Below, piece after piece: positions 48,640-58,622 of a DNA stretch of 60,468 bases. The DNA is from Zelonia costaricensis (taxonomy: Eukaryota > Euglenozoa > Kinetoplastea > Trypanosomatida > Trypanosomatidae). Numbering within the stretch: the first letter of the stretch is position 1; each line of letters starts with the position of its first letter. The notes under the pieces are model-generated. The model was given only the letters and a program-made list of their open reading frames with translations, did not search any database and had not been told where the DNA came from. Where the stretch lies: NCBI GenBank assembly GCA_030849075.1, contig JASAOO010003431.1:1-60468 (forward strand), read 5' to 3'. Both the position numbers and the translations under genes were made by a program.

Positions 48640-49944
48640 ATGCGTCGCTCGCTGATGTTTGCGTGCTCGGTTGTCAAGGGCGGCAAGTGGGCCGCCATGT
48701 CGGACGCGGAGATCATCAAACAGGTGCAGGACAAGAAGATTGCCTTCTACGGCCTTGAGCAGGCCCTCGCCCCAGACTACGACCGCGCCATCGCAATTCG
48801 CCGCGAAATCGTCAAGACCAAGATGTGCCCGTCGACGGCGGAGGTCCACCCGCTGGAGGCGGTGCCCTACAAAGGGTACGACTGGAGCCGCGTGGTCGGC
48901 CAGAGCTGCGAGAACATCCTGGGCTACGTGCCGATCCCGGTCGGGCTGGCGGGCCCGCTGATGCTCGATGGGAAGGAGGTGGGGCTGCCGATGGCGACGA
49001 CCGAGGGCGCGCTCGTGGCGAGCACGCACCGCGGCGCCCGCGCCATCAACCTCAGTGGCGGCTGCCGGACTGCGGTGCTGAAGGAGGGCATGACGCGTGC
49101 GCCTGTCGTGGAGGTGAACACGTTCGACGAGGTCATAGCGGTGGTCAAGTTTTGCGAGGAGAAGTTCGACGTGCTGAAAGAGGCCTTCGATTCGACCACG
49201 CGCTTTGGCAAGCTGCTCAGCATCAAGACGGCGGTTGCTGGGCATCAGGTTCACCTCCGCTTCAACGCCTTCACGGGTGACGCGATGGGCATGAACATGA
49301 TCACCAAAGGCTGTGACAAGGCGCTGCGCGTGCTGCAGGAGCACATCCCCGCCATCCGCGTGCTGGCCCTCTCGGGCAACTTCTGCACGGACAAGAAGCC
49401 GTCGGCGGTGAACTGGGTCGATGGGCGCGGCAAGTCCATCCTCGCCGAGGCCATCATCAAGCGCAGCGTCGTTGAGGAGACGCTGAAGTGCACGGTCGAC
49501 GACGTCGTTGCGACGAACACGGCCAAGAACCTGCGCGGCTCCGCGCTGGCCGGCTCGATCGGCGGCTGCAACGCGCACGCCGCCAACGTCGTCGCGGCCG
49601 TCTTCATCGCCACCGGCCAGGACCCCGCTCAGGTGGTCGAGTCGTCGACGTGCATGACGACAGTGGACAAGGTTGGCGAGGACCTCATGATCAGCGTCAT
49701 GATGCCCAGCATCGAAGTCGGCGCCGTCGGTGGCGGCACGGGCCTGACGTCGCAACGCGCCCTTCTCGAGTTGATGGGCTGCGCGGGTGCGAACAAGGAG
49801 GACCCGGGTGCCAACTCACGCCAGATCGCCCGCGTCGTCGCCGGCGCCGTCATGTGCGGCGAGCTGTCCCTCCTCTCCGGCCTCGCCGCGGGCCACCTGC
49901 TGAGCGCTCACATGAAGCTGAATCGCAAGCCGTCTGGCCAGTGA
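48640..49944 (+). CDS. HMGR: HMG-CoA reductase, soluble class-I catalytic form
   Basis: This encodes 434 residues. It reduces HMG-CoA to mevalonate with two NADPH, the committed step of sterol and isoprenoid synthesis. It has ENILGYVPIPVGLAGPL at about 91-107, the catalytic Glu in TTEGALVAS (E122), DAMGMN at 214-219, the Lys in TDKKPSAVNW (about 252-253), the NADPH-binding GAVGGGTGL at about 361-369, and the catalytic His in LSAHMKLNR (about 424). The multi-TM sterol-sensing domain of animal and fungal enzymes is absent. Trypanosomatid HMGRs have this same short form and are reported to be soluble and mitochondrial; MRRSLMFACSVVKGG fits a short mitochondrial leader. The start at 48640 gives the usual family length; an ATG 34 codons upstream gives a leader-like sequence. 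Confidence 0.97.
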   Translation: MRRSLMFACSVVKGGKWAAMSDAEIIKQVQDKKIAFYGLEQALAPDYDRAIAIRREIVKTKMCPSTAEVHPLEAVPYKGYDWSRVVGQSCENILGYVPIPVGLAGPLMLDGKEVGLPMATTEGALVASTHRGARAINLSGGCRTAVLKEGMTRAPVVEVNTFDEVIAVVKFCEEKFDVLKEAFDSTTRFGKLLSIKTAVAGHQVHLRFNAFTGDAMGMNMITKGCDKALRVLQEHIPAIRVLALSGNFCTDKKPSAVNWVDGRGKSILAEAIIKRSVVEETLKCTVDDVVATNTAKNLRGSALAGSIGGCNAHAANVVAAVFIATGQDPAQVVESSTCMTTVDKVGEDLMISVMMPSIEVGAVGGGTGLTSQRALLELMGCAGANKEDPGANSRQIARVVAGAVMCGELSLLSGLAAGHLLSAHMKLNRKPSGQ

Positions 49945-50021
49945 TACCTGACACGAGGCCGAGAGCGACGCCACCGCGCGGGTGACCACGCCGGCGCGAG
50001 CTCTTGGAGCATTGTGTTGCT

Positions 50022-50048
50022 TGTGTGTGTGTGTGTGTGTGTGTGTGT
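50022..50048. repeat. GT microsatellite in HMGR 3' UTR
   Basis: Uninterrupted GT dinucleotides in the transcribed sense, about 80 bp past the stop codon. Confidence 0.9.
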
Positions 50049-51054
50049 TTGTTTGACCGGAAAGAGCCAGAGGTGGGGGAGAGTTGGAAGCCCACACGGA
50101 GAAGAGGCGGCACGTTGGGGTGTGCGTTTGTGGTACTTTTTTTTCCCGCGCGTGTGCGCGCCGCGCGCGGTGAATGACAGCGTATCTTTAATGATTGGGC
50201 GGCCGAGCCAGAGAGCAGGATGCCGTGCCACAGTTGCGACGACGCCTGCCCCGTTAAGCAGCGGCGTAAAGCGCCCACACTCTGTCGAAACAACGAAGAG
50301 AAAAAAACGAAAGCGCTGCGCCGTGTAAAGCAACGGGGACAGACTGGAGATGTACGAGGGGGTGCACCACTGCACGGAGGACAGGAGAGCCATGGGCGCC
50401 TTTTTTTTTTTTGCCTTTCCGATCAGCGCTGCCAGCGACACACGCGTGCCGGGGCGCGATGGTGAGTCGCGACAAGGGACCCTTCTGTTCGTCCGTCAGC
50501 GCGCTTTGGCCGAGGTCGACTCGCCGCTCTCCTGGCAAAGGAGGGCCAGCGCGAGTGGAGGACCGCAGAGTAGCGTGCGCAGCTCCCACTCTTTGCGCCA
50601 CCGTTTTTCTGCACGCTGGCATCCGAAAAGAAAAGGAAGTGTAAAGACGCGTGTGAGAGCCGCGCGGGCGCAGCTGCGGGCGTAGTGCTCGGTGACGTTC
50701 TGCGGTCGCCTCGTTGTTAACTGCTTCCACTTCAGCACCTACGGCTTCTGCTCCGCTCTGTCCTGGTCCTCCCGGCTTCACTTGCTTGCTGGCTTTCGAC
50801 GACTCTCACAATCACCCATCTCGTCCGACGCGCTGCACCGACTGCAGTCCCCTCGAGCCAGTCCGCACACCTCCGCTGTTTTCGAGAAGAAGATATACAC
50901 ACACAAAAAAGAAAGCGTCGCGTGCCATCGTTTGCAATCAGTCCGCGCACGCTGCGCCTCGCCCCGTTGCTGACACGGCAGACCCGCTTGCAGTCACACA
51001 TACCCCCCCCCCTCCCTCACTCCACTTCACATTCACAATTTGGAGGAAGCGTGC

Positions 51055-51097
51055 GTCTTCTTTTTTTTCAAATCACAACGTCGCTGGTTTCACGTAG
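51055..51097 (+). promoter_or_regulatory. Trans-splice acceptor of the RRM gene
   Basis: A T-rich tract at 51055-51069 is followed by a first AG at 51096-51097 (CACGTAG) and two further AGs before the ATG at 51136. Confidence 0.55.
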
Positions 51098-51135
51098 CTC
51101 GCCTCAGACCACTTTTTAGCCACACGAACGACGCG

Positions 51136-51561
51136 ATGGAGGCCAAGGCGGTTCTATTCGTGTCAAACATCTCGTCCATAGCAAACGAGCAGTACCTAGA
51201 GCGGCTCTTCTCCGCCTACGGCACGGTGGAACACGTGGAGCTGTTCGGCGAGGGCCCGCACCGGTACGCCGAGGTGACGTACGGCAGCGTCGATGACGCC
51301 GACGCCGCGGTGGCGGCGCTGCACTGCCACTACCAGACGTGCCGCAACTTGCCTATGATTGTTCTCTACTCCAAGAACAGTCCAGCCGTGTCGATGTACG
51401 GCCACGAGGTCGGGGCTGAGTTCATGACAGCGGCGGATGAGAAGCGTCCACCACGGCGCCTGCTCCTCGACGAGTTCGATGGAAACTACCAGCGCATCGG
51501 CGTTAAGGCGCCGCCGCCGGAGAGCGACATCATTCGCGAGCACCACACGCCGCCTTACTAA
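51136..51561 (+). CDS. Small RRM RNA-binding protein
   Basis: This encodes 141 residues with a single RRM at about residues 4-76. RNP2 is recognisable as VLFVSNIS. RNP1 is degenerate: HRYAEVTYG stands where the consensus is RGFGFVEF, so the first aromatic position is lost while the Y and V positions remain. DDADAAVAALH forms the second helix. The C-terminal tail is charged (TAADEKRPPRRLLLDEFDGN) and ends HHTPPY. It might bind RNA weakly or act by protein contacts, as several kinetoplastid single-RRM proteins do. The start at 51136 opens the RRM with MEAKAVLF and follows a good splice acceptor. Confidence 0.85.
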   Translation: MEAKAVLFVSNISSIANEQYLERLFSAYGTVEHVELFGEGPHRYAEVTYGSVDDADAAVAALHCHYQTCRNLPMIVLYSKNSPAVSMYGHEVGAEFMTAADEKRPPRRLLLDEFDGNYQRIGVKAPPPESDIIREHHTPPY

Positions 51562-53276
51562 GGAAGCGCACCGCGGCAGAGGGGGTTGTGATAGCGGCCG
51601 AAGAAGTGCCGTCTTGTTGACGCCCACGGCGCGGGTGTAGAGCCCGACGACACTCAACCCTTTCCCCCCCTTCTCCTCTCGCCCCCTTTCCCCCCTCGCC
51701 GTCGTAACCTCTAAGTGAAGAGAAAAAAAGAAACAGGCAAACGAAGCTTGTTAGCGAACCTGGAAGTGGCGGAAGGGAGAAGCCAATGGTCCACGTAACG
51801 ACCAGTGACTTCGTTCGTACACCTGTCTTTTTTATTTATTTTCTGTGTGTGTGTGTGTGAGTGCGTGGTTTTTTTGCGCGCGTGTAGGTCTTTTGTGTGT
51901 CTTTCCTCTGCAGCAGCGCGCGTAGTCGCTCCTCATCGGACTGCTACCTTGTAAATCAGCGCTGTGGCTCCTCTTCCTGTCTCGGCGCGAGTGCTGCTCG
52001 CCGCGTGTCCCTCTCCCCACCTCGCTCCGGTGCTTGTTCCGTTTGTCTGGGCTGGCTGCGCGCTGGCTGATCAGCGCTTTCTCCTGCCATCTCACGTGTG
52101 TTTCTTTTCTTTGACTGTGTAGTTGGCGTTGGTGCAGCGCCTGTGCGACATGAAGCGGGCTTGCACTGTGGCATACACACACACACACACTCATTCACAT
52201 ACGAGCACAAGCGAGAGCACGCACCCGCAAGAGAAGAGTTAGGTGGCAGAAGCGGGATGCTAGGATGGTGATGACGGCGGTTGTGGTGGTAACGGTGTAG
52301 GGCAAACGGCTACCGCGCTGGGTGCTGCGCACCACGCGCGAGACGAGGTTTGTGAAAGACACTCGTGCTGACGCCTCTAGTAGAGCGGCGTGTCGGCGTG
52401 GGCCCCGCCTCCCCTCTTATCCCTGTGTGTCTTAGTTGTTGGACTTCCCCCTCCTTTTCACCTGTTGCCTTCACTTTGACTTCTCATGCTTTGATTTGCG
52501 TGGTTTTTATGTTTGTTGTGTCCCCCTTCCCCTCCTTACTTCATGTGCGCCGTCCTCCGCCTTCACCTCCCGCATCTGAGGTGTCGCCTGTCGAACCGAA
52601 ACCTCGCCTCGTACTCCATGGCATCTGCTTTCCCCGTAGTTGGATAAGGGATTCAACAAGAGATGGGTGCAGTCACCACGGGGGGGGGGGGCGCCGAAAC
52701 TATAAGAATGGAAGCTACACACCCAAGAAGAAGGCTGAGTATCATTTCTGCTGCCGTGCGGCACCTGCAACCTGGCGCGTGCTCATCGCACGTCGATGCT
52801 GTCAGAGGGCTGTAGCAACGTCCTTCACCGCCGCAATGTCAGGCTGTGCGCCGCCCCACTTTCTTTTTCTCCCTTCCTCCGGAGTTTCGGGGTGGGGGGC
52901 GGTGCCGCTGTGCCGCCGTCGTCTCACCCGTGCCGCGAAAGCACGTGACACACGCCAGGGGCACCTTTGATGATGCGGCACTATCACCTAAACGGGACCC
53001 TGGTGGAGTCATGCCGTGTACCTCCCCATCTCCTTGCCTTCTCCACGTACTGACCCTCCCCCCCCTCCCATGCCGCCCCTTTTGTTTCTTCTCATGTTCT
53101 CGTGCCACACTTGGCGACACTGTGCGCCTTTGCGGTGCAAGCGTACATACACACATCTTCTCGCGTGCACAGCAGCTCTTACCCGTTCTCAGTTGCCCAC
53201 CCAAGTCGCCGTCCTTATTGCTTGCTCCGTACCCCCCCCCCCCCGCGGACCATCGCGCTAGTCACTGCCCGCCAAC
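51562..53276. other. Intergenic between RRM and MNS1 genes
   Basis: No gene in 1.7 kb. It contains a GT repeat (51844-51859) in the RRM 3' UTR, a 12-base G-run at about 52680-52691, and C-runs at 53230-53243 near the MNS1 start. Candidate MNS1 acceptors are GCACAG and CAG at about 53167-53173. The short frames are not coding-like. Confidence 0.6.
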
Positions 53277-54617
53277 ATGCGGTCGAGCGAGGCACGGGCG
53301 GAGCGGCTGCGCCGCGCCAACCGCTACAAGGCGGTGCAGGCGGAGTTGGCGCGGCAGCAGGAGGAGGCCAACTTCGCGGCGATGCGCACTAGTCAGATGA
53401 AGGCCGCTGCCGCGGACGAAGCCCTAGCCGCCGAGCTGGCCGAGCAGCAGCGCCTCGAGACGCGCGACGCCAAGATGCTGCAGCTCGTGCGCGAGTACCC
53501 CGAGGTGCGGTCGCTGGAGGGTCACCTCAAGGACGCCTACCTGCGCAAGAGCCGCGCGGAGCAGGTGACGGACCGTAGCGCGGCCAAGGCACAGGAGGTG
53601 GAGGAGCAGCGCAAATACATGGACTACCTCGCTGAGCAGGACCGCCTGGCCAAGGTGGAGGAGGAGAAGAAGCATCAGGAGGAGATGGAGCGCTTCCGCC
53701 GGCACCAGGCCGCACAGCTCGAGATCATCCGGCAGCACCGCGAGGCCGCCTTCGCCGAGGCGAAGCTGCGCGAGCAGGAGCGGATTGCCGTGGACGCGGT
53801 GGTGGCCCGTGTGCAGGAGCAAGACTTCCTCGAGACGCTTGCCCGCCGCGACCGACAGCGCCGCATTATGGAGGAGCAGGACGAGTTCTGCCGGCTGCGC
53901 GCCGCCATGAAGAAGGCGGAGCAGGACCGGGAGGCGAAGGAGGAGGCGGCCATCCGGGCCTACCTCGACGAGCAGGCGCGGCGGCGCGAGATGGACGACA
54001 AGATGGCGCGGGAGCGGGACGCCGTCAAGGCTCGCATTCTCGAGGAGCAGGGCCGCCGCATCGCCGAGGAGGAGCGCAAGAAGCGGGAGCTCGAGATGCT
54101 GCTGCAGGAGTACTACGAGGAGGAGCGGCTGACGAAGGAGCAGATGCTGCTGGCTGCCGAACAGGCGAGTCGCGACCGCATGGCCGCCGCCGTGGCGCGC
54201 GAGAACCAGCAGCTCATCGAGCAGCGCCGCCTCGCGAAGGAGGCGCAAGCCGCCGAGGAGATGCGCTTCCGCCAGGAGGCGATGGAGCAGCTCGCGGCGG
54301 AGGCGAAGCTGCAGCAGTACAATCGGCAGAAGCAGGCGCAGCTCAAGCAGCAGCACATCGCCGAGGCGCACAAGCGCATGGAGGAGCGCCAGCGCCTCAA
54401 AGAGCAGGAGAAGGCACTGGAGCGCCAGGTCGAGGAGCAGGACCGCAAGCGCGAGGAGCAGATTCAGGAGTACATCCGACGCGCCCGTGCGCAACTGCTG
54501 GCCGAGCACCTGCCCAAGCTCGGCACCTACGCCCCCGTGCGTGTCATGCGCGACGAGGAGAAGCTGCAGTTCCTGCCTCTGCTGAAGACCCACACCGCCG
54601 CACCCTCGGCCCAGTAG
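53277..54617 (+). CDS. MNS1: MNS1 orthologue, axonemal microtubule inner protein (TPH domain)
   Basis: This encodes 446 residues, almost entirely Glu/Gln/Arg/Lys/Ala-rich coiled coil of the trichohyalin-plectin-homology type. Two landmarks fit MNS1 and not other TPH proteins such as CFAP53 or CFAP45. One is the EYPEVRSLEGHLKDAYLRKS segment followed by RAEQV, at about 74-98, matching the LEKKLKAAYINKERA pattern of vertebrate MNS1. The other is the C-terminal EHLPKLGTYAPVRVM followed by RDEEKL (about 411-431). MNS1 lies inside the A-tubule of doublet microtubules and stabilises the axoneme, so this protein should be flagellar. The start at 53277 is the first ATG of the frame and follows CAG acceptors at about 53167. 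The tail (LKTHTAAPSAQ) is short and unstructured. Confidence 0.88.
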   Translation: MRSSEARAERLRRANRYKAVQAELARQQEEANFAAMRTSQMKAAAADEALAAELAEQQRLETRDAKMLQLVREYPEVRSLEGHLKDAYLRKSRAEQVTDRSAAKAQEVEEQRKYMDYLAEQDRLAKVEEEKKHQEEMERFRRHQAAQLEIIRQHREAAFAEAKLREQERIAVDAVVARVQEQDFLETLARRDRQRRIMEEQDEFCRLRAAMKKAEQDREAKEEAAIRAYLDEQARRREMDDKMARERDAVKARILEEQGRRIAEEERKKRELEMLLQEYYEEERLTKEQMLLAAEQASRDRMAAAVARENQQLIEQRRLAKEAQAAEEMRFRQEAMEQLAAEAKLQQYNRQKQAQLKQQHIAEAHKRMEERQRLKEQEKALERQVEEQDRKREEQIQEYIRRARAQLLAEHLPKLGTYAPVRVMRDEEKLQFLPLLKTHTAAPSAQ

Positions 54618-54786
54618 ACCAAGGCTGGATCGGCGAAATGGGGAAGCGCTCGCTGCCCCTCTGCCGCTCGAGCTTCTGAAGAACTCCCCTCCTCTCGCCC
54701 CGGTGGCTGCGTGTGCGTGTGTTGATTTAGACCACGGCCTGTGTTGTTGCGGGCCGACTTCTCCTCTACGTTTCTCCGTCTGTTCA

Positions 54787-54790
<4 letters not shown>

Positions 54791-54817
<27 letters not shown>
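54791..54817. repeat. GT microsatellite in MNS1 3' UTR
   Basis: Uninterrupted GT dinucleotides in the transcribed sense. Confidence 0.9.
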
Positions 54818-56339
54818 TGCCTGTGAAGCCACTGTTGGCTGCGTGGTTGTCTGCTCTACAGCGTCCACACCGCTGTCTCCATCACGCCCCGTCCGCTCCT
54901 TCTCTCCCGCCGCGTCAATCTTCTACGATTTTACCCTTTGTTGTCTTCGACCGCCAGACCGATGCGTGCGTCGCCCACGCAGTGTCTCACTCGCAACGGG
55001 CGCTACACCGGACAGGGCAGCGAAGCCCTGATCGCTGAGTCCGCGGGGGGGGGGGAAGGGTCAAGAGGTGGGATCTCTACCTACATGTACATATGGGCGC
55101 CGGCGTTGTCTCCAATCCGCCCCCTCTCTCTCTCCGCTCTTTCTTCGTGCATCTTCCCCGTCTCCTTCTGCCCACCGCCCCCCGCCCCCCGGCCCCCCCG
55201 CGTCGAGCGTTGCGGCCCACTGTCTTTTCTGTTTTTTTTTTGTGTCTGTTTCCGGTGTGCGCGTGTAGGGTGCTCGCTTCGGTGTAGTGTTCACCTTTGC
55301 CGTCGTCTCGCTGCGCTTGTGTGTGCAGGGACTGTTGTCCTTTTTTTTTGTATTTGCACCCGCTGTGCTGGAGGCGGATGAGTTGTCTTGAGGGAAGGGG
55401 TGGGTTGAGCGGCTCTGTTGAGATCGGGACGGATGGGCTCCGACTCCTTCTTCGTTCTTTCTCGCTGTCTCTGTTCCCCGTCCGGCTTCTACCGGGGTAG
55501 TGCTGTTTGCTTCGACTTGTAGCACTGCCGTTGCCACATGTAATGTATGGCGTTGCGCACCTCTCCTGACGTGCTGTTCACTCCCACGCGAGCTGACCAG
55601 GAATCCCGTTCAAAGTGAATTGTTGAGAGTTCTTCGCTCGCGTGCAATGTGCGATTGCAACCGCGCGAGTGGGGCGTGTGTGGTGCCAGATATTGCCAAA
55701 GCCTCCCGTGCCGCTGTTTGCGTGTCATGTTTACGTCCGCAGCGCGCAGGATTGGCTCATGTTCCCTTGTCGGGCTTTGCCGTTCGCCTTGGGCGATGCG
55801 GGGCGGTGTTGTGGTAAGAGGGCCATGTTTACCCCGCCCCCAAGACAGCAATGCCGGACGTGCGTGGTGACAGCACACTCCCTGCCTCACGGCCTCCTTG
55901 GACAGCCTGCATGTCTCGTTGCTGCTCCAGCGACGCCGTTCCTCTTCACCTGCCCCCCTCCCCTGCACTCCACTTCTCCGCCCTTGCGTTCTCACACTCG
56001 GACCACGACATCGCCTCGCCCCGTACGTGTTCATACCGGTGCACCACCAGAAGCTGCGCCGGCCTGCTCAGCTCCATCACCTCTTCTCAGTTGTCTTCCT
56101 CTTGTGGGGCTTTGAAGGCCGCGTGGGCTACGGCCGTGTGTGTCTCTCTCTGCCTCTCTTCACCACCTCCCTAACAGAGCCCACGCCCTCTCTTCACAGC
56201 ACCGCTCACGCACCCGCACCTGACCTTTGACGCTTCTCGTGTTTCTTCTCTCTGCCGGTTGGCCAGAAGCACACACTCACCCACGCACACACGCCCGCGG
56301 ACACACACGTAGGCGCGACTGCGTGCGACTGCCTCTCCA

Positions 56340-56360
56340 TTCTTCTTTTTTTTTTACTAG
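56340..56360 (+). promoter_or_regulatory. Trans-splice acceptor of the 317-residue gene
   Basis: A pyrimidine run (TTCTTCTTTTTTTTTT) followed by ACTAG, with AG at 56359-56360, predicts a leader of about 19 nt before the ATG at 56380. Confidence 0.7.
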
Positions 56361-56379
56361 TCACTCCGGTGTCAAGCAG

Positions 56380-57333
56380 ATGCCCAAGAGGCCGCCTGAG
56401 AAGCTGTGGAAGGCGGTGCCGCTGCCGCAGGCCTTTCACGCGGCGCTGGAGGCGGGCAACTGGCAGCGTGCGCTGCAGGTCTACCAGCGTCACCCGTACC
56501 ACACCCCGCCGGCTGACACTTTCGATCTCCTTCAATCGATCATGCACTACACGGGCGTCGGTGTCGAGGACGTGAAGGCGCGCGTCAACGACCGCGTGCG
56601 CCTCACCGCGATTTCGCAGCGCCGCCGGTTCGAAGAAGTGGAGTGGGCCGTCTTCTGGAACGCCGTCAACCGCGGCGATGGCAAAGTCATCAGCGCCGCC
56701 CTCACTGCCGTGCCCGTGCATAGTCGCACTCCGCAGACCGCCGTCGCAGAGGCGTGCGCGGTGCTGCTCAAGTCCGCCGGCGAGGCGTGGCACGATCGGT
56801 TGGTGGACAGCACACCTTTCGCAACTGTCACGCGGCGAAACCTGGTGCAGATTGCGCTGATGGAGAAGCGCGCCGACGTCGCGGTGGAGCTGCTCAACAA
56901 CGTGCGGGTCACGACTGCTGACCTCATCGCACTGTGGCCGCTGATGAAGCCCTTCTCATGGGAGCAGGTACTCGCGCTGGTTTCGGCCTGCCCCAAATCC
57001 GCGGTGCCGTACCACCTCGTCTTGCCTTTCATCCTTGAAAACGGGTGCAGCCTGCAGACTCTCTCTGAGCACCTTGAGCAGGCCCGCGTGCTGGGCGACG
57101 CCGACGTGGTGGCCCCGCTGCTGACCTACGCAGTGGGGGTCGGCAACTGGCCCTATGTCGACCGCTGCGTCGGCCACCTCGTCGACATCGGCAAAATTAC
57201 GGCGTCGGCGCGTGACGCCTTTGGGCACCTCTGCCACCTCCACGGGCCGAAGCGCGTCTGCGAGCGCCTTCTCGAGCACCACGTCGAGGTGTCTAACATG
57301 TCCATCGAGGACCTCGAGTCGCTGAAGTTCTGA
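56380..57333 (+). CDS. Helical protein of unknown function, 317 residues
   Basis: This encodes 317 residues. The sequence is rich in amphipathic helices of about 15-18 residues, for example QAFHAALEAGNWQRALQVYQ, NLVQIALMEKRADVAVELL, and WEQVLALVSACPKSAVPYHL. This resembles an alpha-solenoid such as PPR or another helical-hairpin repeat, but no canonical PPR motif is clear. There is no membrane segment. The N-terminus (MPKRPPEKLWKAV) is basic and could be a mitochondrial leader, although not strongly so. The start at 56380 lies 20 nt after a good splice acceptor; the open frame upstream is CA-repeat-derived and not coding. Confidence 0.78.
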   Translation: MPKRPPEKLWKAVPLPQAFHAALEAGNWQRALQVYQRHPYHTPPADTFDLLQSIMHYTGVGVEDVKARVNDRVRLTAISQRRRFEEVEWAVFWNAVNRGDGKVISAALTAVPVHSRTPQTAVAEACAVLLKSAGEAWHDRLVDSTPFATVTRRNLVQIALMEKRADVAVELLNNVRVTTADLIALWPLMKPFSWEQVLALVSACPKSAVPYHLVLPFILENGCSLQTLSEHLEQARVLGDADVVAPLLTYAVGVGNWPYVDRCVGHLVDIGKITASARDAFGHLCHLHGPKRVCERLLEHHVEVSNMSIEDLESLKF

Positions 57334-57777
57334 GCCGGCGTGCCGCGCAGTGGGGGACAGGGTGAGGATCGCGGCGCGGGGGCATGAGCGCGGGAGAAAT
57401 GTGGGACGGCGCTCGCCCGACTTCGCGTTCCCCCCGCCACTCTTTCGTGGCCGCCGTTGCCGCGACTCCAAGTTGTGTTTGGCTTCGAGAGCGCGCACGG
57501 ACGTGGGTGTTGCGACTCCCCACGGCCGCAGTCCCATCCTCAGCCCTTCGTCCGTGGCCGAGGGCCGAGAGGGACGTCTCCGCTAGAATGAACGCCGGCG
57601 GCGACGAGCGCCGCACGGCGGGGCAGCAGCTTTCTGCTTCCCCCCACTTTACCCCGTCTCACAGAGTAAACTGTTCCGACTTCTTCGTTTCCACTTCTTT
57701 TTTTGGTTGTCCCTGTGGCCGGACGACCTCGACCGCGAGCCCTCTTCCGAGGGGTGGGGGTGGGAAGTAGAGTTTTC

Positions 57778-57807
57778 GTGTGTGTGTCTGTGTGTGTGTG
57801 TGTGTGT
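57778..57807. repeat. GT microsatellite
   Basis: GT dinucleotides with one interruption in the transcribed sense, about 445 bp past the stop of the 317-residue gene. Confidence 0.88.
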
Positions 57808-58490
57808 CAACCGTCCGCGGCCCTGCACCCCCCGTCCCCCACGCACGGACACCCGCCGAGGTCGCTCCGCTCCCCCCTTTCCCCCCTCGTTTTGCCCTCG
57901 CTTTGTCTGCTGTGCCGCCCGCTTCTCTCTCCCTCTATCTCGCTCCCCCCCTCCTCGGGGCGGGCTTCGGTTTCCAGGCGCTGCAGCCCGCTCCCCTAGC
58001 TGCTCCCGTCGCATGCCCCCCACCCCCTAAGAAAAAGAAGTGCGATGCGGGGAAGGCAGACAGAATCTAAGGTCAAGGAAGACACGTTGAAATCTAAAGT
58101 CATGAACAACCTCCCACGACGTGCTCGTCTGGCTGGGGTACACGTTTCGAACTCACCACCCCTTGGGCTGGCGGTGATGCACACCACGTGGACACGCGCG
58201 CTTCCCCGGCGTCACGGTGCACGGCGCCAGGGTCACCCTGCACTCGCTGCGGCGACCTCATCGCGACGGTCGCACGTGTGTCTGTGTGTGTGTTTTCGCT
58301 GCAAAGCGCTGCAGTCAGTCCTCTTCTCACTCACTCTTTTCCCACTCGGACGTGTTGCCGCACCCTCCTCTCTCCACGTCGTCTGAACGCTACTCGCCCC
58401 TCTCTCCCCACCCGTGCCGAACACCCCGCAAGTCGAGTGTGTGTGTGTGTGTGGCCCCGGCTCGCTTCCTGCGACTCCTCATCCTCATAT

Positions 58491-58514
58491 CGCTCCCTCT
58501 CCCTCTTTCCTCAG
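58491..58514 (+). promoter_or_regulatory. Trans-splice acceptor of TRAP-beta
   Basis: A pyrimidine tract (CGCTCCCTCTCCCTCTTTCC) is followed by TCAG with AG at 58513-58514, predicting a leader of about 108 nt. Confidence 0.6.
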
Positions 58515-58622
58515 CTTCTCTCCTCACGATTGTGGCCGGTGCGTGCTGTCTAGCAGCTGCCCAGTGGTTGTCCATCCTAAGCTCCCTTCCACTCCCTGTT
58601 TCTCCCCCCGTGGGTACCTGTA

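Larger units (their letters stand above)
49945..51135. other. Intergenic between HMGR and RRM genes
   Basis: No gene. A perfect GT repeat (50022-50048) lies about 80 bp after the HMGR stop. A T-run occurs at about 50400-50412. A C-run (51004-51012) and pyrimidine tract (51055-51069) precede the RRM gene. Confidence 0.65.
54618..56379. other. Intergenic between MNS1 and the 317-residue gene
   Basis: No gene in 1.76 kb. A long GT repeat (54791-54817) lies about 175 bp after the MNS1 stop. T-runs occur near 55232-55241 and 55340-55350. A CA-rich patch at about 56271-56311 precedes the next gene. Confidence 0.65.
57334..58622. other. Intergenic between the 317-residue gene and TRAP-beta
   Basis: No gene. 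GT repeats occur at 57778-57807 and 58437-58454. The second lies before the likely TRAP-beta splice acceptor, so both belong to the 3' side of the 317-residue gene. Pyrimidine-rich DNA follows. Confidence 0.65.

Noticed and set aside
48514..49755. 413-codon minus-strand open frame opposite HMGR
   Set aside because: Arg/Asp-rich antisense frame of a well-identified gene.
53424..54791. 455-codon minus-strand Leu-rich open frame opposite MNS1
   Set aside because: Leu content simply mirrors GAG/CAG codons of the coiled coil.
58139..58160. B-box-like TTTCGAACTC as a tRNA signature
   Set aside because: The flanking bases do not form a T-arm stem on either strand and no A-box or acceptor stem pairs around it.
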